From contig CM060734.1 of assembly GCA_030704615.1 (NCBI GenBank), positions 47,386,042 to 47,446,041 on the forward strand: DNA of 60,000 bases, in the 5' to 3' direction. A model generated the notes under the pieces. The model had not been told where the DNA came from. It saw only the letters and a list, made by a program, of their open reading frames with translations, and searched no databases. This stretch comes from Takakia lepidozioides. Taxonomy: Eukaryota > Streptophyta > Takakiopsida > Takakiales > Takakiaceae. Below, one piece after another: positions 11,634 to 23,819 of the stretch (positions within the stretch are counted from its first letter, which is position 1; the number at the start of each line of letters is the position of its first letter). Made by a program: the position numbers and the translations under genes.

Positions 11634-14124
11634 GAATGGAATTGGTAAAGAGAGGTGGTTGAAAGTTGTGATTTGGTGCATTTGTTACTATGAGCGCTTT
11701 CTCTCCCTCTCCCTCTCCTCATTGATGGTATTAGTGAGGATTTTTGTTGAAGAAGTAAGCGTAAGTGATGGAGAGACTTAGTGTATGGGTAATCAAGTGT
11801 ACTCACTTGTTGAGCTTTTGCAACTGACAACCTCAGTGAGAGAGGTCTTGAGGTAAGCTTAGGGTCTGTTTGAAAAGCATAAACTTTGATGAGGTGGTTC
11901 CTTCACCAGGTTTGGTCAATTCCCTGAGTGTCAACCTGTCCTATTGCATTGATCTTCCTTCGTACACTAGGCAAGTCCGCACCTTTATCAGGGAGTTCTT
12001 GGAGTGTCCTTCAAGATTGTTGATGATGATTTAGTTTATGAGCCTAGGCATTAAAAGCTGGTTTCAAAAGGTGAGTGTGCAAGAGCACTTTTAATTTTCT
12101 TGGGTTTAGTCTTTAGGCAAGAGACTGTGTATCAGCAATTGTCATCTGTGTGCACCCCGAAGCCTATCTTATACTACAAACCATTTCATCATTACTGTAG
12201 GTGAAGCCCCTGGGTTGTCCCACTCTTCAATAAGGCTTAAAGCTTCAGTTTTGGCAGAGGTATTGACAAACACTTTAGAGAGATTTATCAAACCGGCTCA
12301 AAAGAGCCACAACGCCCTTTGTGTTAATAAGAAGGAAATATGGGAGGATGCTGTGCTTCTATAGATGCAATCTACATGACCAAGTCCATAGTGAAAACCA
12401 AGGCTCTATGCTCATGTCTTGGTATCGGGTCACCCCACAAGTTCTGTGAGATCTCACATGGGATTCTGTTGCAAGAGAGCTGTTCAAGCTGGTGCTGAGT
12501 TGCCAACAAGGTGCGCAGTCAGCAATCATCATCAGGCCACATCCTTGAGGAATGCCACGTCGTTGCTGCAGGCGCCGTGCTCGGATGGGTGCAACTGAAA
12601 ACGTCAGGAGATCTAATAGTAACTTGGCGGATGTCAGGAGAGGTCATTTCTGTTTCGTGATGTGAGAGGGGGGTTGCAATGCAAGGAGAAAATGACAAAT
12701 AGTGCCGGTCTGAAGGAATACTCACCGAGAGTCCACATGATGATGTTACTTTAGTCTGATAACAATTGAAACCAAGTCCAATTCGACCTAAAGATGACGA
12801 CCTAATGACGACGAAGACGATGATTCTTCAAACCCAACTGGAAGATTCTAGGCTTGTAATGAGATCCATGAGATGGGATCGTCACCTGTGCATCATCCCA
12901 ATCCCAATGTACCTTATTCTAATTCAAAATCTTCATTTCAAAAGGGATACGAGCATAACATTATCATATCGCGCTTGCTTTGAATGTGACGGTACAAGCA
13001 ATAATGGAGCGTAATGGCAGCTGTGGCTGCCATAGTGCCCCCACAGGACATGGTACCCTCAACACTCATAACTCACATCCACCTTGCCCTCCCTCTTTGT
13101 TCATCCTAGGGTTTGCATGCTTGGAAACGTTTTTCTACTTTTACAATCATTACCGTCTCTCCTTTCTCGAACGAGACATACAAATTTAGTAATACACAAG
13201 CCCCCAATTCTCTCAACTTAAGCCAGCGTGTTAATTAAGTACCTACGTAAGTACCTACCACAATCTGCAACAGACACTCACAGACAGACAATTTGTATCA
13301 TCCACTTACAACGTTGCACGCATCTTCGAAAAGCCAGTGAGCTTTGCCCACTGGTCCTTCAGCAGCCTCTGCCTCCCTCCCAACTGTCAGCAGCCAAGAG
13401 AATCATAACGAAGAGAAGACGACAAATGACACCGCCACCGAGCAATCAGACTCGCACACATTTGAAATGCAACACAGCGATACTGTACATGAGAGTGTGG
13501 CATTCAGCGCTACAGTCTCTCTCCTGCCGGCCACTGGGGCAGAATCTAGAAAGCGGGCAGCTCAACTCGGACCGTAGAGCGGACAGCCGTCGGTGGACTG
13601 GATGAAAATTGCGGTGTCCGCTCTACGTGTATTGGATGAAATGAATGTTGCGACCCAAGCCACGCCCAGTGGATGGATTACTTACGTCGATAGTCGGTTC
13701 GGTACAGAACAGTGATTTTGGGAAGAGAAAAAGGTACCGAGGACTTTTGGAGGGAGGGGGCAGGGAAGAAAGTTTTGTAGGTGAGCAGCCCGTCAGCCCG
13801 TCACGCCCTTCCGGACAGAGCCCGCCCTTCTCTCTCTCTGCGCCCTGTTGCTCGCACATTCTTGGCCTCCGCAGTGGGAGGCATCGGTCTTGTGGATCGA
13901 GGTATTCGAAATCTGCAAGGAGAGTGGGGGTGGAGGATTGTCTGGTGGTGGTTAGCAAGAGAAGGATGGGTCCTCAATTTGGATGGATCCGCAATGGGTC
14001 ATGATCTGGGAGTGAGCAGAGATAAGATTGTCCTCGTTTTGTAGCCGGTTGAGGTGGAGTTTGTTGGTGGTGGTGATCGAGAGAGGGAGGGGATTCTGTT
14101 TGGGAGGAGGAAGGTGAACGGGGC
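11634..14124. other. Intergenic region between the nine-exon gene and the DeSI-like gene
   Basis: No supported coding exon. Open frames around 13228-13605 and 13645-14044 overlap on both strands and have no recognisable domain. The last ~500 bases are G/C-richer and lie directly upstream of the DeSI-like ATG, so they probably contain its promoter and 5' leader. Confidence 0.45.
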
Positions 14125-17100
14125 ATGGCGGAGGTGATGTTGCACGTGTACGATGTGACCAACAGCATGAATGTGCGGGCCAACACGGCCATCATGAATC
14201 TTAACAAACTCATGCGCGATGGTATTGGACTCGGTGGTATCTTCCATGGCGCTGTTCAGGTTTGCAAAGAGCCTGCATTTACACCCGTTTGGGCTTGGGA
14301 ATTTCTTACAAGTCTGGGAAACGGGAATGGATAGGAGGGTGGTCTTAGGCTAGAGGAGGATCACTTCGCTTATCTCTTGTATGACAACTGGCCCTTCCCA
14401 TACTCTATGTTTCAACTATAAGAACCTCTGTTGATATCTTAAGAAATGAGAATTCTTCGCTTTTAACAGTTTTGGTCTTCCCATCATCTTCCTTCGGTAA
14501 AGACTGTGCACTAGGACAGTCTCATAATCTTGATGAGACATCATACTTACGCGGGTAACGAATAGGCCAATGGTTATCAATGTAACACAAACGTAACCTA
14601 TTTTGCGGTAGGCGATCAAGCTACAAGCATTTTCTCCTTTCCGTGTTGGTTATTATCTCTCTCTTCCCAATTGTAGAGGTGCTCAGAGATCGAACATCCA
14701 CGGTCTTGACCAAAGAATTTTGCATAGAAAGGGGAAAACACTTGCACCGAGGCTCTGTTTGATTCTATGGTAGTGTAGGTGGTCTTTTCATTTTCTAAGT
14801 TGCATAAGAAAGATCAAAGATCTTAAGACGAAATTATCTTTTGGTTGTCTTCAAAAAGTTGTGTGGAAGTGAGCCCTATTTCATTTATTTGTCTCCTGCC
14901 CACATGGATCGAACAATGGGGAGTATGCCCCTGCTAGTACTGGCCATGAATCTTTCTGTGGTCGTCATTTTGTCTGCAGTAGGTGAAAAGATAGGGAACT
15001 CCATTGACTTACTGTTTGGACGGAATGTTCACCTCCAACACTTCAGAAGATTGGCTCTTTGTCATCTCCAGGTCCTTAAAAATCGTTCATGGGATTTCTG
15101 GACAATGTGCATTGACAATGGGGTTAACGACTGACTGATGACTTTGACTGACCGATGCTTGACGGTCAGCCATGTATGGGAGTTGCTTTTAGGGTTACTT
15201 TTAGGCAAGGGAAAGGAAACTATCTCTTAGTTCAGCACACACCCTTGTGCAGGTGATCTAGTCTGTGCCCTATCCAGGCCTGGACATCAGTAAAACCGGC
15301 TCAATTTAATGAACAATGCGCTGGAAGCTAGATGGAGTGTTGAGCATCCTTGGGCTGATGCTGTAGCCTGGGGCCGCTGCAAGGCCTGCTGTCTGTGTCA
15401 GGGTTCCTGCTCCTTTGTATACCACTGATTGGGCGGTGCACAAGGCAGGCCCAGGTTTCTTAAATACCTCTGTTTCATAGGTGGCAGACATCTCTTGGCT
15501 GTTTGCTGAACTGGAGGGTGGTATGCTGCCAGGTGTTTGATGAGGAGTGGTCTTTTGGGTTCTGTGAGAATGGGAGTGGAGTATTCAGCTGTCTGCCTAA
15601 GGAAAATCCTATGTACACATACCGTGAAAGTGTGCCTCTTGGACGCACTGAGCTGTCCGTAATGCGCATCAACCAGATTCTAGCAGAGCTCAGTCGTGAG
15701 TGGCCTGGCTGTTCCTATGATCTCCTCTCCCGCAACTGCAACCACTTCTGTGAGGAGCTCTGTACCAGGCTTGGCGTGCAGAAGCTCCCATGTAAGTTCT
15801 TCTCTTGGCACCTGTTTTGGGGTTTTGTAATGAAGGTGATGCTCCTCGTATGGAGCATTACAAGATTGCACATGCATACACTAGCAAAGACACATGTAGC
15901 CCAGTCTGCAACCCAATCTGCTAGAATTTGCTCATTTGTTTAATGGGAATGTAGTGTAGTGCTCCGTACCAGGCTGGTCTGTAGTGATCAGCTCATCGAG
16001 GACTTCCGGGTTGCAGTGCTTGACCTAATCTAGTAGATAGGTTCACAGACTGGTGTACTCACAATTATAACACTGAGCTGACCAAAGCTTTGTTGGGGCT
16101 TCTGGACAGTGTGGGTAAATAGGTTTGCGAATGCTGGTGACGCAGCGGTCGAAGTTGCTGGCAATACAATGGAACGGGTACGTGTTTGGAGCCATTCGCT
16201 TTTCCACCAGATTAATTGAGGTTATACTTCTGGAGTTCAAGTGTTTTGTGACAGCACAATGCCTCTGTGTGAGGCCTTGGGTTGGGAATCACTTCACTAC
16301 TCAAGGATAGTTTTGCTACCAGTGTTCTTTCCAGTTAGTTTTAAGATACAGAGAAACAGGAGCATGGACTCTTTGCTACTTTCGCAAAGTGAATTCACCA
16401 GAGTTTGCTTGCCATAGTATTCTAGTGGGCATTGACCTCACACCCAAGTTTTGACTAGAATAAATGGGGAGGGAAGAGTAGATCATAATGGGACTCACTA
16501 AGGCTTGTCCAGTGGTAGAACCTGCCTATGTATGTGAAATTCCTTATAAAGCTATTATCCTATTTCCTCTTTACCATTATGACGGGATGATTCATCCCTA
16601 AATCCAGTTTCACAGCTTTTAGAATGGTCATGATCCTCAGACCAAGCAGAAGGATGTGCATGGAATCTTTTGATGGTTGCAAAGAGGGTATCTGCTGTAT
16701 TGGAAAACTTCAAATTTACCTGTAGTCTGATTGTCAGCTTGGTGCTCATTGGAGAAGTCCTTAAGGTACCTCTGCAGTACCCCTTGTTGGTCTTAAAAGT
16801 TTCCGGGGAGAACTAATTTGAGATTCAGCTGTTCTTTTTATAGTATCCCTCCAAAGGATTGAGCAAGGCCAAAAACAGGAGGTAAGTTAATTGGATCAAG
16901 CCATTTCAGTCCTACATGTTGAAAATCCTGTGCTTGGACATGATCCGAGTGTGGTTCATTTGATCACAGAAACCCCATGTTTGACACATTGTCCTAGAGT
17001 CGCTTATCCTCTTGCTAGGCTAGGGAGTCTTGTGGGTATTGTGCCACCCTCCCGCTAACAATGAACCTTACCCTCTAACTGTGTGGGATTATAAAGTTTG

Positions 17101-17896
17101 GTATGGTTGTGTAGCAGTCAGTAATCTGAGATACCTGTAGTGTTCTGGTGAATACCAGTTCAATGCTATGTGCAGACCTTGGTTTCTGCAAATGTTCTTT
17201 CCTCCAGGCAATACCTCCATGAGCCTGCTTAGGTAGGTCTGCCTGTATTCCTGCAACAAAAGCTGTGCCTGCTGGTCACATTATACTGCAGTGATGGGGA
17301 GGTGCAAGTATACCTCTTTGGATCACCATTATCCTGTGGCTTAAAGCTTGGCAGACTCTTTCGATCCATTTGCCAGTGTTGCTGGGAATTTTCAGGCAAG
17401 GCCAGCTTCTGAATTGAAAACTGAAGTACAATCATATTTGTGAGAGTCCTATAGGCCTTTGAGCAGTCAAGACAACTCTTTATCCTTCGATGTCTGGCCT
17501 GATCCATCAATGCTTGTGCTGAAAGATGCTGTGGTTGATGTTCTAGAAGGTTTTTGACAACTATCTGGCAATTGGCACTTGGGTTTGCAGTTGAGGCAAG
17601 CCAAAACTGAGGTGATGACAGCGAGCAGGGTTGCAATGCGGTTCTTGCTCGGGGCTGCCACGTCCACGTCCTTGGTGAGCCCAGACCCAGGGTCACAGGA
17701 ATCTTCCACTCCTCCTGGTAACTCATCGCGCCGCATTTTCTTTGCCAGAACCCCTTCAAAAGTGATCTCCAGAAGTCCATCAATGTCGACACCAGAGAAT
17801 GGAGCTGAAGACAGGCCTGCCAAACAGGGGCGCGATCCCGGCAGGTGTGTTATTTTGTCAAGGCCGGAATCATCATTTACCACCTTCCCTTCCTGA
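14125..17896 (+). CDS. PPPDE/DeSI-type peptidase
   Basis: Exons 14125-14259, 15533-15791, 16110-16177 and 17591-17896 join in phase to 768 nt (255 residues plus stop). The product belongs to the PPPDE (DeSI) family of papain-fold thiol peptidases. Some characterised members act on SUMO or ubiquitin conjugates. The catalytic His is in LHVYDVTN at the N-terminus and the catalytic Cys is in NCNHFCEEL at the end of exon 2. Family blocks GIGLGGIFHGAVQ, NPMYTYRE and LSREWPG are present. Exon 3 encodes VNRFANAGDAAVEVAG and exon 4 RQAKTEVMTASRVAMRFLLG, followed by a Ser/Pro-rich tail. The start is the family-typical MAEVMLHVYDV in a good context (GGGCATGGCG). The last exon is taken to its own stop; a donor-like GTGTGT at 17845 leaves room for a different 3' end. 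Confidence 0.9.
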
Positions 17897-19841
17897 CTCT
17901 CCCACCTTATGCAAAGCCCTTCAAGACACTCCAAACTCCACCTCAAACTAGAAGGCTTGGCTTGTATTTTGGAGAACTCACATGGGCAGCTGCAGAGGCC
18001 TTCAGAGCTGGAACACGTGCAGATTCATTGTAGGCAAGAGTTGTGGCCAACTGTACAAAGCATTCTTTTCACATGTATGTTGCCTGTCTCAATTTGACGT
18101 GTAGATTCAATTTACCTGCAGTTTTGTCCGATGCATCTGGGCGGGTTGCTGCAATGGAAGACTTTCACCTTCACCTTAGAGTCGGCGAATCTTAGTGCGC
18201 CTACCAATAGAGCTCTACCTCTCACCATCTTGGGTTTCTATTTATTCGTACGAGCTACCAGCATCATTTGTGGTTAAAGTGACTGGGGGGAGATGGGGCA
18301 TTTGTGTTGTCTCAAAGATGACCTGTCCAATTATTTAAGTTGGATGGGACTATTTCTTGTGCTTGCACTGCCATGACAGCTTCAATCATTCGGTTGCAGC
18401 TGCTAGGTAGGGATTCATGTTGGCTGAATAGGAATAATGCTTAATTTTGTCCCTCTTCAGCATATTGTAGGTGGTAATCTTCCATTTCAGCTTCTAAGTG
18501 CTGCTTGTGTTCAGTAGTGAAGTGCCATCCAAAGACCATTGGTAGTACAGTCGGACATAGTGGTGATATTTGTGTTCAGATAGAATGTCCCTGTACATTT
18601 GCTGTATCTCTTTTTAGGGTAAATTTGTGGTGGCAATTCCTAGTATTCTTGTCTACATGATTTAGACATTTTAAGGACAAGTTTTCCCTTCTCCAGTTCA
18701 ATCTTCAATTGGTAACATTATGGAATAGGGTTGTGATTGCGATTCTATCACTTGTGCAATGTCACAAATTTGAGACAAGAGGTGTGCAATCCATTTGGGG
18801 CATTACTGAAGGGCAACCATGTAGTATACCCCTAGTTTTGAATAAAGGTGGGGTTCATTGCAAGATGTGGATTCAGTTTCTGTAACTTATGACAAGATGG
18901 GCATTTATGTATAATTTATTTCTTAATGCTATGTGATGCAGTCATTCGCCTAGGATGTACCTAATATGATCACCTGTTCTGGAAAGGAAATCAAGCTTTA
19001 ATGTCCTCACTGATTTCACCGTCAGATTTGAAATAGATGATGTGGCCCAGTATCTCCTTTTTTTGAATGGATAGGAGGTGGAACTGATACTGAGCTCTCA
19101 GCTACTGTGGATATCTTCTGTTTCTAAACTGTGTAATTCCCCTCTTGTGGTTTAAGCACAGTCTAGAGTCGAGAGCTGGAAGTTGTACAGTACATGTACT
19201 GAGTTTTGAGGCCAGTCCATCTGACTCAACTTTTCAAAGCCATGTTCATTCATTATTCCAGAGGTCACCCACTACACATACTTAGTAGATCTCTACCTTG
19301 ACATGCTTGAGTACACCTCTTATCAAACAACTGCTTGAAGATCAAACATTGGAGGTAGACTGGGGTAATACCGCATGAAATATAACTGCATCCAACTTTT
19401 CTCAAGTCTAAATTGGCTCTAAAGGAACTATTGTAGTATGGCAAGATACAAATCAATTGTTGTCATAGATAAGTTACATGTATTGTACCTGTGCATTTTT
19501 TGCTCCAAACACTTCGTATTTTGAGTCTACTATGTGCCTGCACTGGATCGCTATGTAGAACCACCTCAAAAGGCTTCATAGTACCAGAAGTGTCCTGCTT
19601 GCCTATTGTACAATCATCCAACCACCAGCAAATATATTACAAACCAGTCAAACACTCTTTTGTTGTCCGACTGGCAAAGCAGGGACAGCTTGCAACCTCA
19701 CAAAGGTGCAGGACTGCAATCACTATGGTTGGGTGGGGGAACTTGTATACCGAAAGTATCATGGATTACTTGCACTAATGTATGAATAGCTCTCTCGACT
19801 TACAGCTATCAGTCTTGTGACCTTAGTGTTTCACCCATCAG
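17897..19841. other. Region between the DeSI-like gene and the orphan exon
   Basis: No exon here could be joined to a neighbour with confidence. It could be 3' untranslated sequence, or introns linking the DeSI-like gene to the terminal exon at 19842, but the phase of the donor at 17845 does not fit that exon directly. Confidence 0.4.
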
Positions 19842-19991
19842 GCTGACTATGCTTTTGTCAATAGTTTCTCAACCAGTCGAAGTGGGAGCTTAGGCTTGCC
19901 AGGTCCGGACAAACCACCACGAGTAATGGACCCACATCCATCTAACAGAACTGAGGAGCAGTTTGTGAGCTACAAGGAGCATGTTTGGTAA
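19842..19991 (+). CDS. Orphan terminal coding exon
   Basis: A fully open 49-codon stretch starts directly after an acceptor (CACCCATCAG) and ends in TAA at 19989-19991. It reads ADYAFVNSFSTSRSGSLGLP and continues through DKPPRVMDPHPSNRTEEQF to VSYKEHVW. Composition and the clean acceptor-to-stop span look like the last exon of a plus-strand gene. The nearest upstream plus-strand gene is the DeSI-like peptidase, but no direct in-phase join exists. It may belong to an alternative 3' end of that gene or to another gene whose remaining exons I could not identify. No family is recognised. It lies tail-to-tail with DPH2. Confidence 0.35.
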   Translation, partial: ADYAFVNSFSTSRSGSLGLPGPDKPPRVMDPHPSNRTEEQFVSYKEHVW

Positions 19992-20207
19992 TACATCGCG
20001 TCCTCCACCCTGCACCTGTTTAGATCATAAAGGGGAACCAGGGGACTGCATACATGCTGATATCCACTCCAAAGGCATCAGCAATGGCAGTAAGAGTCAT
20101 AATTTTGACTCCAACCTCCAGATCTGTCCCACAATAGTGTTGTCCGTTCGCACCAATTCTTTGTTCCACCCTTTTTCTTCTTCCTCTCAGACTGATTAAG
20201 CCCTCCC

Positions 20208-22579
20208 TCAAGTTTCTCGAGTTCTCTCCTCATCTTGATAACCGGATGCCCGCCCTTTTCTACCCACAACAGCACCATAACTGGCTGGCACAGTTGGCTC
20301 ATCAGACTCCTGCTCTGAAGGGACCTTTACTGCCTGTGAGTTAGGTAACTCCAAGCCTTGATAACTTCGCAATGCTAAGTACTCAGCACTTGATTTTACA
20401 CCCTGATTGACACGTCCAGAACTTACAACAGCCAATGCAGACCCCGAATGCACTTTAAGAGCTCGTTCTGCAGTGCCAGACAATAACATTGCTGTAGAGT
20501 CCTCCTCTGTGCCACCACCTGCTGTGGGTTCCATTGATAAGGCAATCCTTCAGTACCATCACATCTAACGACTGTGCTGACATTTTTGTGGGAAAGGTCA
20601 TGTATACACCTACATGTAGTGTCTTGTGCAGCATGCATTATATGCACACCAGTGCTGACTTCCACCATCCAATCAGAAATGACATAATTACAATAAACTC
20701 AGAAGTCATATGGGATCTATACACGCACCTGGAAGTGGCCTGTTGAACTCATTTGCAGTGAACTCCGGCAGCTTCCCAAACTCCAGGCAAAAGGCTCCAG
20801 TCCATTGCCTGCCTTCTACAAAAGCCATTTCTGCCTCGAAGGGTGTGATGAGGGGTGCAAAATATTCTTTGCTGTCCAAAAGTGCAGTTTGTGCACACGC
20901 AACCAGCACAAACACATCACACTCTGGAAAGTTTGCCAATTTTGCTGGATTGGGTTTCCCCATAACCATTGTATATGCCTTCTTGCCTGCAATAAGATTA
21001 ATTCTGTAAGTAATTAACAGATAAACTCTATTAAACATGAAACTGTTCGAGTGACATTCCAAATACCCAAACAAGTAAGTTTCTACACCTGGGCCGCCTC
21101 TGTAACTTTGGGGAGCAGGGCAACTGGCAGTCTCTTCCCCATTTTTGCTAGGAATCACGGGCTTCAAAATGTGGCCATTCAAAAGACTCCCATCGGCGCT
21201 GACAGTACGTTGCTATCTATAACTGGCACTGAGTTGCAACTGTGCATGCAGAGAAAGTGACAGGACTGTACTCTGCTGAAATGATATCATTTCACTGGGC
21301 TGTCATGCATTTTGGTGCAGCTAGCAGGTCACTTTCAGCCAGATATATTACACTGAAACAGTTCATAGTTTGCTCTCAAGTCAGGTACTGGGGATACAAG
21401 AAATCACTTGCCTGCTGTCTCCACAATGTTTCGCACACGCTGGATTGCTTCACCATAGCCAGCAACACCCAGAGTACCAACCACAATACCCACCATGTTG
21501 GCATCTTTGGCCCGCTCAACAAGGTAATATCTGCGCATCAAATCTCTGCTGCTACTGGCCAAGTCAGCTACCAACAAGTTCCTCTTGGGGTCATATCTTG
21601 CAACCTCACTAGTATTGTATGTGAGCATCACATTTGTCAGTGCGGGGCCTTCTTCTCCAATCCAAAGTATCGCATAATCTTCCATCTTATGGTGCCCTGG
21701 AAAACACCATCTCATTCCTCCTAGACTGTGTTTGGAACTCGCCCCTTCTTGAGCACTCGTTACTCTCTTTCTCGCCTCTTCTGCAAGAGAAAGATCGTGA
21801 TCACAGACGCAGTTGGAGGGTCGTAATTGACATCTCGAATCAGAGCTCTTTTGTTGCACGTGTTGAACTTCAGCTATTGAAAAATCGCGTGACAGATCCG
21901 GAGTTGGGCCAGTAATATTGCCTCTCACGTTTTCGTCTTCACCAGACTTGTGACTCATTTGGCACCCTGAACACCCAGCCATGTCTAGTCGTGTACACTC
22001 CCCAGCAATTCCCACTTTTGTTCCTCCTTGCTCACTGATATATCTGAAGGATACAGAGGGCTCCATCTCATGGCACGGAACGTCTGCAAACACAACCTGT
22101 CCACTTTCTTCCACTTGAGCTCCGAGACTCTGTGTCACCTCCTGTTCGATGTCGTGAAGCGCATGGGCATATTCCAACCCAAAAAGAACTAGAATAGGCT
22201 TCTTCTTGAGGGACCGAATTTCCAAAATCTGCATTGCACAATTCGCTACGCCGACGCTCGCCTTTCCAAACACGAACAAAACTGGTAATCTCGAAGTCTG
22301 GCTCAGGCAAGCATGACCATAGTGCACCACGCACTGCGCATCCACATGGGCAGCTGCCACTTCGTCAACACAGCAGCTTCCATAGCTAGTGTCTGCCATC
22401 ACATACAGCTGCAACCCATCCCCCCTCTCACCCACGGCAACCCGCAGTGCCGCTGTCACAGCCACGCTATGCTCTAGCAGATCGTCAGGGAACTGCAAAG
22501 CAACCCTGCAGAAGCCACGGCCAACTATATACTCCGCAGTAGCACGAATGTCATACTGCTCCATAAGATCTACTGCCAT
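20208..22579 (-). CDS. DPH2: Diphthamide biosynthesis protein 2 (DPH2)
   Basis: DPH2 pairs with DPH1 in the Fe-S enzyme that transfers 3-amino-3-carboxypropyl from SAM to a histidine of eEF2, the first step of diphthamide synthesis in the cytosol. Minus-strand exons 22579-21412, 20986-20729 and about 20518-20208 sum to 1737 nt (578 residues plus stop). Family blocks are VALQFPDDLL, MADTSYGSCCVDEVAAAHV, VVHYGHACLS (with the conserved Cys residues), KKAYTMVMGKPNPAKLANFP, ECDVFVLVACAQTALLDS and SAEYLALRSYQGLE. The tail is GRKGRASGYQDEE. The start is the ATG at 22579 in GCCATGGC context; an upstream open stretch lacks an ATG. Intron 1 has a GC donor (see the separate entry). The exon 3 acceptor could be three bases further upstream. 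Confidence 0.93.
20987..21411 (-). other. GC-AG intron in DPH2
   Basis: On the minus strand exon 1 ends ACA GCA G and the intron begins GCAAGT, ending TTATTGCAG before GC AAG AAG. Only this non-canonical GC donor restores the conserved AGKKAY reading; the adjacent GT (two bases downstream of AA) puts exon 2 out of frame. G|GCAAGT fits the known consensus of rare GC-AG introns. Confidence 0.8.
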
Positions 22580-22783
22580 GGCAGCCCTTGTGCATCCAAC
22601 ACTGCCTCTCAACGTCAATCTTCCATCTCCGCGTGCAGCTCAAACTCCCAAGAAAAGGAACAGCAAGAAGAAGACCAAGAGAGCTCTTCCATGCAGGGAT
22701 TGAGTCACAGCAGCATCGGTTGCCCTGGCAAAGCATCTGAGAGCAGTCACACAAAAATCACAAACCTCACCCCACACCATCGC

Positions 22784-22816
22784 CCAACCCTAACCCTAGC
22801 GCCTAACCTTAACCCT
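22784..22816. promoter_or_regulatory. Telo-box-like motif upstream of DPH2
   Basis: About 205 bases upstream of the DPH2 ATG, 'CAACCCTAACCCTAG' is followed by 'CTAACCTTAACCC'. AAACCCTAA-type telo boxes are common in plant promoters of translation-related genes, so a promoter role for DPH2 is possible. The alternative is a small interstitial telomere-like repeat. Confidence 0.4.
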
Positions 22817-23375
22817 CATTCCGTTCTCCGTCCTCTTTTTTTCCCATTTCATTTCCAAGGAAAAGAAAAGCTTAGCCCACTGAGATTCAACATTAAAAGG
22901 GGAAAAAATAACAGGCCACTTGGGGGCTTACATGTATATATGACGCCAACCGGAGCTAGTGTAACTAAGAGCCTCTTCCCCATGCGGGTAGTGCCCCTTT
23001 TCAGGGGTGATCGTAACCAAGACGGTGTCATTGTGGCTAGCTGGTCACTTTCAATCTTGCGTTTGCTGACAGTAAATGATGTGAGCAAAGTGATTGTTGT
23101 AAAGTGCATGGTGCATAGAAGGGGGGTGGTGTGTTTTGGGGGTAATTTGAGGTTCTCTTTAAGGATTTGGACGTTGTGGCTTTGTGCGGCTCCTCTTACA
23201 CCTGCTGTAATAATGGTCAGGGGAGCCGTGTTCCATCCGTGTTGGTGAATGGCATGTATCGGGTGTTCATATTTGTCACGTTTATAGTGAATGGACTGAT
23301 GCGGATATCTATCATGACAGAATGTGAATTCTATAATATGTGCCACAGACATAGCCCAGAGGAACTTATCAGGAG
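22817..23375. other. Intergenic region between DPH2 and element B
   Basis: Probably the distal DPH2 promoter and flanking DNA. Open frames on both strands (22691-23248 plus, 22849-23352 minus) overlap each other and match no family. Confidence 0.4.
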
Positions 23376-23635
23376 TAAATACCAGAAATTATCAAATTAC
23401 CATGTTACCAAAAGTTACCATGACTTACCGTGATTTACCATGATCTACCATGATTTACCATTACTTACCAAGTTATCGGGAGTTTACCAAATTACCAAGA
23501 GTAACTTGGGAAACTATTCAGGAAGCTTCTTTTGGAGGAAACTTCTCAATCAAGATACCTCATTTGTTTAAAGAAACTTCTCCAACAAGAAACCTCCATA
23601 GGGGAAGCTTCTTGGGGAAGCTTCTTAGTAGCCAG

Positions 23636-23677
23636 TATATATAGGAGACGAGATTAGACACTCTTCAGTCTCGCCAA
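23636..23677 (+). promoter_or_regulatory. Element B LTR promoter and self-primer sequence
   Basis: A TATATATA box lies at 23636-23643. Starting 27 bases after its first base, CTTCAGTCTCGCCAA (23663-23677) is where the transcript 5' end would be expected. This 15-mer is perfectly complementary to 37214-37228, just beyond the end of the 5' LTR. The 3' LTR copy has one mismatch (T for C) in the same 15-mer. Confidence 0.6.
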
Positions 23678-23814
23678 CACAAGTTCAAGCTACTCTTGTT
23701 CCAAGTCCAGTACTTCAGTCCAGCTTCCAGTATCCAGTCCAGTTTCCAGTATCTGGTATTCCAGTCCAGTTTCTAGCATTGCAGTATCCGAGTCGAGTTC
23801 CAGTATTTTGTACT

Positions 23815-23819
23815 CTTGT
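23815..23819 (+). repeat. Target-site duplication of element A, left (CTTGT)
   Basis: CTTGT precedes the left LTR of element A and recurs directly after its right LTR at 37074-37078. Removing A plus one copy restores the LTR of element B to match the intact 3' copy. Confidence 0.9.

Larger units (their letters stand above)
23376..23819 (+). repeat. Element B 5' LTR, left part
   Basis: Aligns along its length with the 3' LTR at 41971-42430. It begins TAAATACCAG, contains a series of TTACCATGATTTACC repeats, a TATA box and the transcript-start region, and is interrupted at 23819 by element A. The 3' LTR carries an extra ~25-bp stretch near 42170 that is absent here. Confidence 0.9.

Noticed and set aside
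16505-16530. GTCCAGTGGTAGAACC resembling a tRNA D-arm
   Set aside because: No cloverleaf, T-arm or acceptor stem could be formed around it.
17845-18033. Open frame ending TWAAAEAFRAGTRADSL as a fifth exon of the DeSI-like gene
   Set aside because: The only acceptors available put it in the wrong phase relative to the donor at 17845; reading exon 4 through to its own stop at 17896 is simpler.
22691-23248. 185-residue plus-strand open frame upstream of DPH2
   Set aside because: It overlaps a similar-sized frame on the other strand, has no recognisable domain, and lies in the DPH2 promoter region.
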